A DNA stretch of 64,000 nt from Eggerthella sp. YY7918 (GTDB lineage Bacteria; Actinomycetota; Coriobacteriia; Coriobacteriales; Eggerthellaceae): the NCBI RefSeq assembly GCF_000270285.1, contig NC_015738.1, positions 682,001-746,000 of the forward strand, written 5' to 3'. The translations under genes and the position numbers were made by a program. Each line of letters starts with the position of its first letter. Positions within the stretch are counted from its first letter, which is position 1. The notes below the pieces were generated by a model. That model was not told where the DNA came from. It was given only the letters and a program-made list of their open reading frames with translations, and made no database searches. Of this stretch, positions 51,561-59,287 are shown piece after piece.

Positions 51561-52967
51561 ATGGAATTCTCAGTAAAGAAGATCGTGTTTCTCGCCATTG
51601 CCGTGGTTGCAGGCGTGGGACTGGCGATCATCCCTCCTCCCGAGGGACTTGAGGTGTCGAGCATGCAGGTGCTCGGTATTTTGTTGGCTGCTGTAGTTTT
51701 ATGGGCTGGTCAGGTGTTTCCTGAGGCGGCTACCGCTATCATCATGAGCGTATTGTTTATTGTGGTGGCGAAGGTGCCTATCGATACGTCGCTTTCGGCG
51801 TTTTCCGGAACAACGTTTTGGCTGCTGGTGGCAGCGTTTGGTCTCGGTGCTGCCATCAAGGAATGTGGCTTGCTGGAGCGTATTTCCATCTTGCTTCTGC
51901 GGCTGTTCCCGAAAAGCTATAAGGGCCAGGTACTCGGCCTGTCGGCTGTGACCACCATCACCTCGCCGGTCATTCCCAGTAAAGCGGCCAAGTGCAGTAT
52001 TCTTTCTCCGCTTACTCGTGGCATCAGCGAGGCTATGGGTTACAAGAACGAGGGCAAGGAAGCGACTGGCCTGTTCCTTTCGTACTATTCGGCCATTTGC
52101 TATTCGCCCGCTATGTTCATTACCGCGTCGGTTACAACTGCGGCCTTGGTAGGCATGTACTCGCCGGAAATCCAAGCGCAGTACACGATGGTGGTTTGGG
52201 CGCTGTACGCCGCGCCGTGGCTCATTCTCATGTTCTTGGGCAACTACTTCTACATTAGCCGTCGTTATCGTCCCGCTTCGGGCAACAAGCTTGACGTAAG
52301 CTTCCTCGACCAGCGCCTTGCAGACTTGGGTCCCTGGACGAAAAAAGAGAAGATCATGGGCGTGGTCATGATTCTGACCATCCTCATGTGGGTGTTTAAG
52401 AGCCAGCTGGGCATCCCCGAGTATGCTGCTGTTCTGTTCGCCCTGGTTGCGGCTCTCGTGTTCGATATTCTGCCCATCAAAAAGTGGCGTTCGAACGTGG
52501 CTTGGGATTCGCTTATCTTTATCGGCTGCGCCGTAAGCTTGTCAACCGTACTGCCGGCCGTGGGCGTTACCGACTGGCTGGTTGCCGTTGTGGGACCGTA
52601 CACCGCGATGTTCTTCGCAAATCCATTCCTCATGATCGCAGGTTTGGCTGTTCTGACGCTGGCCGTGCGCTTCTTGATTCTGTCCGAGATCGGTTACCTG
52701 TCGGTATTCACCGCTTTCTTGTTCCCGCTCGCCATTGCGGCAGGTGTGAATCCTTGGATCGTTGGTTTCATCATGAACGCATTTGTAATCGCATGGTTCT
52801 TGCCATACCAGAGTTCAGTGTACCTGACAGCTATCCACAGCGCTGGAGACGGATGGGTCACTGAGAAGGCAACGACGATGTATTGCTTTGTGTATTGCGG
52901 AATTGCGCTTATTGCTTCGTTCCTGTCGTACTTCGCTTGGCAGGCTATGGGCATTTGGGGGGTATAG
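51561..52967 (+). CDS. SLC13/DASS-type carboxylate transporter
   Basis: 468 residues, about 12 membrane segments. It belongs to the DASS/SLC13 group (TTFWLLVAAFGLGAAIKECGL; SPVIPSKAAKC; AVSLSTVLPAVGVTDWL), which moves di- or monocarboxylates with sodium or by exchange. It differs from the first permease of the island, so one could import substrate and the other export the reduced acid. RBS AAGGGG precedes the ATG. It sits between the reductase and ligase genes. Confidence 0.9.
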   Translation: MEFSVKKIVFLAIAVVAGVGLAIIPPPEGLEVSSMQVLGILLAAVVLWAGQVFPEAATAIIMSVLFIVVAKVPIDTSLSAFSGTTFWLLVAAFGLGAAIKECGLLERISILLLRLFPKSYKGQVLGLSAVTTITSPVIPSKAAKCSILSPLTRGISEAMGYKNEGKEATGLFLSYYSAICYSPAMFITASVTTAALVGMYSPEIQAQYTMVVWALYAAPWLILMFLGNYFYISRRYRPASGNKLDVSFLDQRLADLGPWTKKEKIMGVVMILTILMWVFKSQLGIPEYAAVLFALVAALVFDILPIKKWRSNVAWDSLIFIGCAVSLSTVLPAVGVTDWLVAVVGPYTAMFFANPFLMIAGLAVLTLAVRFLILSEIGYLSVFTAFLFPLAIAAGVNPWIVGFIMNAFVIAWFLPYQSSVYLTAIHSAGDGWVTEKATTMYCFVYCGIALIASFLSYFAWQAMGIWGV

Positions 52968-53020
52968 CACGCACTGTTCTATAAAAGCCTGTGTCGTCTA
53001 AGCGGAGGACGTGGTACCGA

Positions 53021-54580
53021 ATGTTTCAAGTGGATTACTTTTTGACAAGAAACGCTACGTGTTATCCCGGCAAGCTCGCGATAGCAAGTGCAAACGGTTC
53101 ATTAACTTGGAAGGAACTTGACGAACAGACGACCTGGCTTGCCCAAGCCCTGCAAGGGGAGGGCGTTAAGAAAGGTACCAGGGCGGCAGTACTGTGGCAC
53201 AATTCCATTGAATGGGCGCTCATCTGGTACGCCTGTCAAAGGATTGGGGCGGTGCCCATGCCTCTGAACACGCGACTCCTCCCCGGAGAGATCGCGCATC
53301 AGATGCGGCTCGCCGATTGTACGGTGTTGTTCTGCGCCGCGCGGTTTATTGCGATGGCGCAGAACATCGCTGCCGAGTACACGTTCGATCTGCTTGTGTT
53401 GGAGCAAAAGACAGGCGGCAGCGCCGATTTGATTGAGGGCGCAATTTCGTGGGATGAGCTTTTGTCCCGCGGGTCGCTTGAGCTGCCTTTGGTTGATATT
53501 GAAGAGGACGACGGCGCCGTCATCCTCTTCACCAGCGGAACAACAGGTGAGCCAAAAGGTGTTCTTCGAACGCAGCGTATGGTTCGGGATCATGCGCTTG
53601 TTTTGGCGATGGGTGATGCGGGATCAAGCGATGAAATTATGCTGACCGCATCTCCCTTGTACCACACCGCAGGTTTGCTCTGTATGCTGAAAATGGCGGC
53701 GCTCGGCGGGACGCTTGTGCTCGCCGAGCGTCTTGATCCACCCGTCGTGCTTGCGCTTATCGAACAATATCGTGCTACCCAAGTGATGCTGGTACCGCCC
53801 GTCGTCTATGGACGGCTTGCTGCGTATGAGCGGTGGCGCGACTTCGATTTGTCGAGCGTACGCCAAGTGCTCATGTCGGCAGGGCGTTGCGATCTCGGTT
53901 ATGCGCGCATCGCTTTCATGCTGTTCCCCGAAGCTCGGTTACGGTTTTCGTGGGGATCGACAGAGGCGTGCTCTCTCACCGGCGTCGCCCTTTCTCAGGA
54001 TGAGATCGAAGACGATCCTGAGCTGGTATGTACGGTGGGTTTCGTCAATAGCTTGGTGGAAATTCGTCTGGTTGACGAGAAGGGTGCCGACGTGCCCAGA
54101 GGCAGTGTCGGAGAAGCTATCGTGCGCTCGCCCATGGTGTTCAAGGGGTATCTGGGTGGATCGTCCGATGACGCCTTTATTGATGGATGTTGGCACCGTA
54201 CAGGCGATATGCTCAAACAGGATGAACGGGGTCTGTATTTCCTTGTCGATCGCAAGAAGGACATCATCAAGACCGGTGGCGAGAACGTCTATGCGCTTGA
54301 GGTGGAGCGCGTGCTTTTGCAGCATCCGGCAATTGAAGACTGCGCGGTTGTCGGCGTGCGCGACGAGCGGTTCGAAGAGGGGATTGCCGCAGCCATCAAG
54401 CTTGCGCCCCATGCTTCTCTTGAAGCAGGCGAACTGAGGACCTTCTTTGAGGGGCGTCTGCCGGGATTTAAGAAACCACGCTATTGGGCCATTGTCGATG
54501 AGCTGCCTACTAATAGTGTGGGAAAAGTCCAAAAGGGTACACTGCGCGCGCAAGGCAGATCTTTGTTCTCGCCGCTTTAA
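53021..54580 (+). CDS. Acyl-CoA synthetase/AMP-forming ligase (CaiC-like)
   Basis: 519 residues. Adenylation motifs: ILFTSGTTGEPKGVLRTQR (A3), WGSTEA (A5), WHRTGDMLKQDERGLYFL (A7), DRKKDIIKTGGENVYALEVE (A8) and the catalytic Lys in NSVGKVQKGTL (A10). It loads a carboxylic acid onto CoA with ATP, presumably to start the CoA-transferase cycle. The ATG at 53021 is used; GGAGG lies 13 bases upstream, a rather long gap. Confidence 0.92.
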   Translation: MFQVDYFLTRNATCYPGKLAIASANGSLTWKELDEQTTWLAQALQGEGVKKGTRAAVLWHNSIEWALIWYACQRIGAVPMPLNTRLLPGEIAHQMRLADCTVLFCAARFIAMAQNIAAEYTFDLLVLEQKTGGSADLIEGAISWDELLSRGSLELPLVDIEEDDGAVILFTSGTTGEPKGVLRTQRMVRDHALVLAMGDAGSSDEIMLTASPLYHTAGLLCMLKMAALGGTLVLAERLDPPVVLALIEQYRATQVMLVPPVVYGRLAAYERWRDFDLSSVRQVLMSAGRCDLGYARIAFMLFPEARLRFSWGSTEACSLTGVALSQDEIEDDPELVCTVGFVNSLVEIRLVDEKGADVPRGSVGEAIVRSPMVFKGYLGGSSDDAFIDGCWHRTGDMLKQDERGLYFLVDRKKDIIKTGGENVYALEVERVLLQHPAIEDCAVVGVRDERFEEGIAAAIKLAPHASLEAGELRTFFEGRLPGFKKPRYWAIVDELPTNSVGKVQKGTLRAQGRSLFSPL

Positions 54581-54591
54581 GGCTGCCGGTG

Positions 54592-55911
54592 ATGAAACAA
54601 ACGCAGCGTATCACCCAGAACCTGGGTTTGGCACAGCGCCAGATCCAGGCAATGAATCTGCTGGCAATGTCGACAATTGAATTGGGTACCTACCTTGAGG
54701 AAGTGGCTCTTGAAAACCCCGTCATCGAAGTTATTCAACCGGATATTGAAATGAGTATGCCTCAGGGGCGTGGGCTGTTTTTGCCGGGCGTTCAGGGGGA
54801 TGTTCTGCAGGACGACTGGTTGGACAATAAGCTGATTGACGGAGATGCCGTGGACAAGGAGGCGTACCTTCTTGGACAAGTTGATCTTGGGCGGCTGACG
54901 CGCGATGAGGCCCGTGCGATACGCTACCTTATCGGGATGCTTGACGAGAATGGGTATCTTCTGCAATCCGTAGAACAAGCTGCGCGCTCGCTTGATATTG
55001 ACCGGGTTGTGGTAGCGGCCATGCTGCGTCTCCTTCAGTCGCTTGAGCCGCACGGTATCGGCGCCCGAACGGTGCGCGAAAGCTTGTCGTTGCAATTGGC
55101 AGCGCTTCCCTCCGATAAAGAAGTGGAGATAGCCCTTTCGATCGTTCGCGATCACTTGCCTCTGCTTGCGAAAAATCGTATTCCCGATTTAAAAAGAGCC
55201 TATCCAAAGGTACCTCATCAGGACCTTCTTAAGGCTCTCGAGCTTATCCGCAGTCTTGATCCGCGACCGGGCTCCCTCTTTGCCGTTGATCGCACTCAGT
55301 ATGTGCTTGCCGATGTTATTGTGGAGGATACTCCCGAAGGATTTGAGGTGAAACTTGGACCTGCCGGCGGCTATGACATACGCCTTGACGGTGTGTACCG
55401 CACGCTGGCCAAAGATGCGTCAAATTCGGATACGACAACATGGATTGAAGCCAAATACCGGCAAGCGTATTGGTTGCGTTCGTGCTTGAAACAGCGTCGG
55501 GAGCTTATGCTTGCCATCGTGCAGCAACTGGTACAGCGGCAGAAGGCGTTTTTCTCGTTTGGTCCACGCCACCTTGCCGAAGCGACTATGAGCCAAGTTG
55601 CTGAAGATTTATCGCTCAGCGTTTCTACCGTAAGCCGTGCGGCTAAAGGCACCTATGTGCAGTGTCGCTGGGGTGTGTTTCCGATGCGGTCGCTGTTCTC
55701 CCATTCCTCCATTACGCGATCTGCCGCCAGCGGGGATCCCCGTGTGTTGCTGCGTGAAATTATTGCAGCCGAATGCCAAGAGAAACCCTTGAGCGATCAA
55801 AAAATTGTCGAAGAGTTCGCAAAGCGCGGTGTCGAGTTGTCTCGTAGAACGGTCGCTCGCTATCGCCAAGAACTCGGCATTCCCCCCGCCTCCCAACGCC
55901 GCTATCGCTAG
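54592..55911 (+). CDS. rpoN: RNA polymerase sigma-54 factor
   Basis: 439 residues. Region I is Gln/Leu-rich (LAQRQIQAMNLLAMSTIEL), followed by a short acidic region II and the core-binding and helix-turn-helix domains (LSVSTVSRAAKGTYVQC). The RpoN box reads RRTVARYRQELGI, agreeing with the consensus ARRTVAKYRE at all but two positions. It directs polymerase to -24/-12 promoters in need of an ATP-driven activator. It lies 11 bp after the ligase gene, so it may be co-transcribed with its own target operon. Sigma-54 is rare in Actinobacteria. Confidence 0.96.
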   Translation: MKQTQRITQNLGLAQRQIQAMNLLAMSTIELGTYLEEVALENPVIEVIQPDIEMSMPQGRGLFLPGVQGDVLQDDWLDNKLIDGDAVDKEAYLLGQVDLGRLTRDEARAIRYLIGMLDENGYLLQSVEQAARSLDIDRVVVAAMLRLLQSLEPHGIGARTVRESLSLQLAALPSDKEVEIALSIVRDHLPLLAKNRIPDLKRAYPKVPHQDLLKALELIRSLDPRPGSLFAVDRTQYVLADVIVEDTPEGFEVKLGPAGGYDIRLDGVYRTLAKDASNSDTTTWIEAKYRQAYWLRSCLKQRRELMLAIVQQLVQRQKAFFSFGPRHLAEATMSQVAEDLSLSVSTVSRAAKGTYVQCRWGVFPMRSLFSHSSITRSAASGDPRVLLREIIAAECQEKPLSDQKIVEEFAKRGVELSRRTVARYRQELGIPPASQRRYR

Positions 55912-55928
55912 GCGTTTTCTTACTCATC

Positions 55929-56285
55929 TCAGGTTTGGTCAAGTCCTGTATAGATCGCGATCATACCCATGACGCGTTCCATGGTGTCGTCGTCCAGCGC
56001 TCCAATGTGACGCAAAACTCCATGCGACTCGTGCCACCCGAGATCAAGCGAGCGTAGCCCCTCCACCTGTACGAAACCAGCAATGGGATTGCCGTCTGCG
56101 ATGCGTACGTGCAGAGGAAACCCATTGTCGCTGGAGGTGATGGGCGCAACGAGAGTAAGCGCTGTCATGTTGTTGACGCGAAAGGGGCTGATAACCACTG
56201 CATAGTGCCATCCTGCCGGCTCATGGCGGTGGGAGGGGTCAAAGTTCAGGTAGACGACATCACCGTGTTCAAAGATGCTCAACAT
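55929..56285 (-). CDS. MazF/PemK-family toxin
   Basis: 118 residues. The MazF fold is visible in FEHGDVVYLNFDPSHRHEPA, WHYAVVISPFRVNNMTALTL, APITSSDNGFPLHV and GFVQVEGLRSLDLG. Such toxins are sequence-specific ribonucleases. ATG at 56285 is preferred for its GGGAGG; a TTG six bases upstream is possible. It overlaps the antitoxin gene. It marks the right border of the island next to rpoN, with convergent ends 18 bp apart. Confidence 0.88.
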   Translation of the reverse strand: MLSIFEHGDVVYLNFDPSHRHEPAGWHYAVVISPFRVNNMTALTLVAPITSSDNGFPLHVRIADGNPIAGFVQVEGLRSLDLGWHESHGVLRHIGALDDDTMERVMGMIAIYTGLDQT

Positions 56286-56566
56286 CCCCAAACCTCCCGC
56301 TCTGCACCATGAAGCCCGTCTGCATCGTCATTCCAAGGGTCGTTAGTTGAGCGGGACCCATTCCATGCTTTTTGAACCTCTTCGAAGGAAATAGTTTTAC
56401 GTTTTACTTTGCGGTGCGGCTGGTCTTGAAGGCGAAAAATGATCGCTCCAGGAAGATATTCGACTTCATAGAGGTCGCCGATCGCAGTTCCGGTTATTTC
56501 CATGCCTGCCTTTGTCACGTGGAATCCCTGACCCGTTCCCCATTGAGAAAGTTTCGTCGTTGTCAT
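56279..56566 (-). CDS. MazE/AbrB-type antitoxin
   Basis: 95 residues. The swapped-hairpin N-terminus reads TTKLSQWGTGQGFHVTKAGM, then EITGTAIGDLYEVEYLPGAI, of the SpoVT/AbrB class. The C-terminal tail is charged and ends EREVWGC. ATG at 56566 follows TCGGAGG. The 15-bp palindrome upstream at 56602-56637 should be its operator. It overlaps the toxin gene, the usual order for MazEF. Confidence 0.85.
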   Translation of the reverse strand: MTTTKLSQWGTGQGFHVTKAGMEITGTAIGDLYEVEYLPGAIIFRLQDQPHRKVKRKTISFEEVQKAWNGSRSTNDPWNDDADGLHGAEREVWGC

Positions 56567-56601
56567 AATGCCTCCGAATTTCTGGACGTATGTCAGGTTG
56601 G

Positions 56602-56637
56602 ATGAGGTTGTATATATCATTATATATACAACCTCAT
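56602..56637. promoter_or_regulatory. MazEF operator
   Basis: ATGAGGTTGTATATA (56602-56616), six bases, TATATACAACCTCAT (56623-56637): a perfect 15-bp inverted repeat starting 36 bp before the antitoxin start. Its TATATA core probably overlaps the -10 region. Confidence 0.75.
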
Positions 56638-56788
56638 GTTGGTCAACCGTATAACAAACCTGCCCAGATCGGAGACATATTTGCATCTTGCCTCTATAGA
56701 TGCTCTCGTTCGTGTTCGCGTTGTCTGTGTGGTGCGGATCCGCTTTCCCAATTCTAGCGAGCGCATCTAGCGCATAGATGGCGTGTGT

Positions 56789-56888
56789 CCAGCGAAAACG
56801 TATCCAAACTCCAGCGCATTTCTGGCAGAAAACGTGCGCGGATCTAGCAGAAACCCAGCGAAAACCTATCTAAAACCTATCCAAAACC
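56789..56888 (+). repeat. Short direct repeats before rseP
   Basis: CCAGCGAAAACGTATCCAAA (56789-56808) recurs as CCAGCGAAAACCTATCTAAA (56855-56874), followed by AACCTATCCAAAACC. Related AGCAGAAA/GCAGAAAA units lie between. The 478-bp gap 56567-57044 contains these repeats, the MazEF operator and a TATAAT at 56991-56996, a probable -10 for rseP. Confidence 0.5.
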
Positions 56889-57044
56889 TTGCAGATTTCA
56901 AGCAGTGGAGCATCTATGGGAAACTCGCGGCGGATTTGTATGTTTTTATCGACAGCGGTTTCGTGCGACGCACAGCAACCATCGCTTTCGTATAATGGGG
57001 GCGAACAAGCAACATTCCCTCGCAATCGATAAGGATTCGCGTCT

Positions 57045-58154
57045 ATGGATATTCTCATCATGATTGTCTGTGCCGTCGTCGTGCTGGGCTTTCTCGTATT
57101 CATTCACGAGGGCGGGCACTATTTGGCCTCACGCGCGTTCGGCGTACGCGTAACCGAGTTCATGTTAGGCCTGCCTGGCCCGAGCATTGGCTTTACCAAG
57201 TGGGGTACAAAATTCGGGGTAACTCCCATTCTTTTGGGTGGCTACGCAAAGGTGTGCGGTATGGAGCCGGGCGAGATGAGCCCTCATCTTGAACCGGTTC
57301 TCGCAGCGCTGTATCGTCGCGGCACCGCGAATATGGAAGATGTGGCTCGCGACTGCGGCATTACCGACGAAGAAGCCTACGATGCCCTTGAAGAGTTGGT
57401 GGAATGGGGCAGCGTTATGGGACCCACGAAAAAGGACCAGTACAACACGTATCGTGCTCCCGCGTTTGAGCCGACCAAAAAACAGATCAAAGCGGCTGAA
57501 GCGGCCGGTACGCTTGCTCCGAGCGCTTTAGTGCTGGGACAAGCACGGCCAGTCGAGGACGCGCATGCACTCTTCGAAAGCGAATACCGCCAGCAGTATC
57601 GCAGCTTGCCGTTTTGGAAACGCTCGGTCATCCTTGTGGCGGGTGTCGCCGTTAATCTGCTTTTTGCCATTCTCGTATTCATACTGCTGTATTCCATCAT
57701 CGGTTTCGACGTGCAGAATCCGCAAACGGGCGAGATCATGCACATGACCGTCGATCCGTTGCGCTCGATCATGGCGGGCTTTGCCTACATCGGCATGGTG
57801 GTACAGGCGGTAGCGGGTCTGTTTAACCCCGCGACGGCGGCCGAAACCGTTTCAAACTCGGCTTCGATTGTGGGTATTGCCGTCATGTCTAAGGATGCCG
57901 CCGCGCTTGGCTTCGAGAGCTTCCTGCTTTTCACGGCGATGATCTCGGTGTCGCTTGGCATCATGAATCTGCTGCCTATTCCGCCGCTCGATGGCGGGCG
58001 CTTCGTTATCGAGGTGTTCCAGAAAGTGTCGCGCAAAGAAGTGTCGTTGCGCGCGTTGAACTATATGTCGGTTGCTGGGATGATTCTGTTTCTGGGATTT
58101 TTCCTCATCATGGTCAACCAGGATATTCAACGTTATGTGTTCGGGAACTGGTAA
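57045..58154 (+). CDS. rseP: RseP-like site-2 protease with winged-helix-like insert and no PDZ
   Basis: 369 residues, M50 metalloprotease. Zinc ligands: HEGGH (21-25) and the Asp in NLLPIPPLDGG (308-318). The usual PDZ domain after the second membrane segment is not recognisable. Instead, residues 80-125 look like a winged helix (LEPVLAALYRRGTANMEDVA, then ITDEEAYDALEELVEWGSV) placed in the first cytoplasmic loop. RseP cuts membrane-embedded substrates such as anti-sigma factors. It should follow dxr, but here has its own upstream region after the island. ispG follows. Confidence 0.88.
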   Translation: MDILIMIVCAVVVLGFLVFIHEGGHYLASRAFGVRVTEFMLGLPGPSIGFTKWGTKFGVTPILLGGYAKVCGMEPGEMSPHLEPVLAALYRRGTANMEDVARDCGITDEEAYDALEELVEWGSVMGPTKKDQYNTYRAPAFEPTKKQIKAAEAAGTLAPSALVLGQARPVEDAHALFESEYRQQYRSLPFWKRSVILVAGVAVNLLFAILVFILLYSIIGFDVQNPQTGEIMHMTVDPLRSIMAGFAYIGMVVQAVAGLFNPATAAETVSNSASIVGIAVMSKDAAALGFESFLLFTAMISVSLGIMNLLPIPPLDGGRFVIEVFQKVSRKEVSLRALNYMSVAGMILFLGFFLIMVNQDIQRYVFGNW

Positions 58155-58219
58155 GGAAAAAGAGGTAGAATATCCTCCATGCGCCACGGCGCAAAACTGA
58201 TATCCCGAACGGAGGCCCC

Positions 58220-59287
58220 ATGGCTCAGCAGCCAAAACCGAATCAGGTAACGCGTCGCGTGTATGTGGGCGATGTGCCGCTTGGTGGCGGTGCGCCGGTT
58301 GTGGTGCAATCCATGCTTAATGCTCCAGCCGATGACGTAGCGGCGAATCTCGCGCAGATCGAAGCGCTCGCGCAGGCGGGCTGCGAAGTGGTACGTATGG
58401 CCATTCCCAGGCGGGCTTGCCTCGATACGTTTGAGGCGGTGTGCGCCCAGTCGCCGCTTCCCGTGGTGGCCGACATCCATTTTGATGCGACCATCGCCAT
58501 CGAAGCGGCCAAGCGCGGTGCGGCAAAGCTGCGCATCAATCCAGGCAACATTGGGGGCCTTGCAGCCACCGATCCGGTGCTTGATGCGGCGGGGGAGGCG
58601 GGCATTCCTATTCGCATCGGCGTGAATGCGGGTTCGCTCGATGACGAGGTTGCCGCGCGCACCGACCTGACGCTACCCGAAAAGCTGGCGCGTTCGGCCG
58701 TCGACTACGTGCGCTATTGCGAAGGCCGCGGCTTCACCGATCTTGTGGTCAGCGCGAAAGCTCATGATGTCATGACAACGGTGCGTACGTATCGCCTGCT
58801 CAGTAAAGAATTACCGCACCTGCCTTTGCACATAGGCGTCACCGAGGCTGGAACCACGTTCCAGGGTGCCATTAAGAGTGCCTGCGGCCTCGGTATTCTT
58901 TTAGAAGAGGGCATTGGCGACACGTTGCGCATTTCGCTTACCGACGATCCCGTTCAGGAGATTCGCGCCTGCTGGACGCTGCTTGCCGCTCTCGATCTGC
59001 GTCGCCGTACACCGGAGCTTATTAGCTGCCCCACGTGCGGGCGCTGCCAGGTGGATCTTATTGGGCTGGCGCGTCAGGTGGAAGAGCGAATCGCGCATCT
59101 GGACAAGCCGCTTAAGGTTGCGGTGATGGGATGTGTGGTGAACGGTCCGGGCGAAGCGGCCGATGCCGATATTGGTGTGGCGTGCGGGGACGGATCGGGT
59201 GTGGTGTTTTCCCATGGTAATGTTGTCCGCAAGGTGGAGGAGCGTGCTATTGTGGACACTTTGATGGAGGAGATAGGAAACCTATGA
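58220..59287 (+). CDS. ispG: 4-hydroxy-3-methylbut-2-en-1-yl diphosphate synthase
   Basis: 355 residues; penultimate MEP-pathway step, which consumes two electrons through a 4Fe-4S cluster. Motifs: VVVQSMLNAPADD, ADIHFD, KLRINPGNIGG, and the cluster ligands CPTCGRC and GCVVNGPGE. Full length for the bacterial short form. GGAGGC precedes the ATG. It overlaps proS by 4 bp, tying isoprenoid and translation genes in one transcript. Confidence 0.96.
   Translation: MAQQPKPNQVTRRVYVGDVPLGGGAPVVVQSMLNAPADDVAANLAQIEALAQAGCEVVRMAIPRRACLDTFEAVCAQSPLPVVADIHFDATIAIEAAKRGAAKLRINPGNIGGLAATDPVLDAAGEAGIPIRIGVNAGSLDDEVAARTDLTLPEKLARSAVDYVRYCEGRGFTDLVVSAKAHDVMTTVRTYRLLSKELPHLPLHIGVTEAGTTFQGAIKSACGLGILLEEGIGDTLRISLTDDPVQEIRACWTLLAALDLRRRTPELISCPTCGRCQVDLIGLARQVEERIAHLDKPLKVAVMGCVVNGPGEAADADIGVACGDGSGVVFSHGNVVRKVEERAIVDTLMEEIGNL

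Noticed and set aside
49104-54580. A true carnitine operon (cai genes)
   Set aside because: Hydratase CaiD, CaiE and a BCCT-type CaiT are missing and the carriers are SLC13-type. Only the enzyme types are shared, so cai symbols were not assigned.
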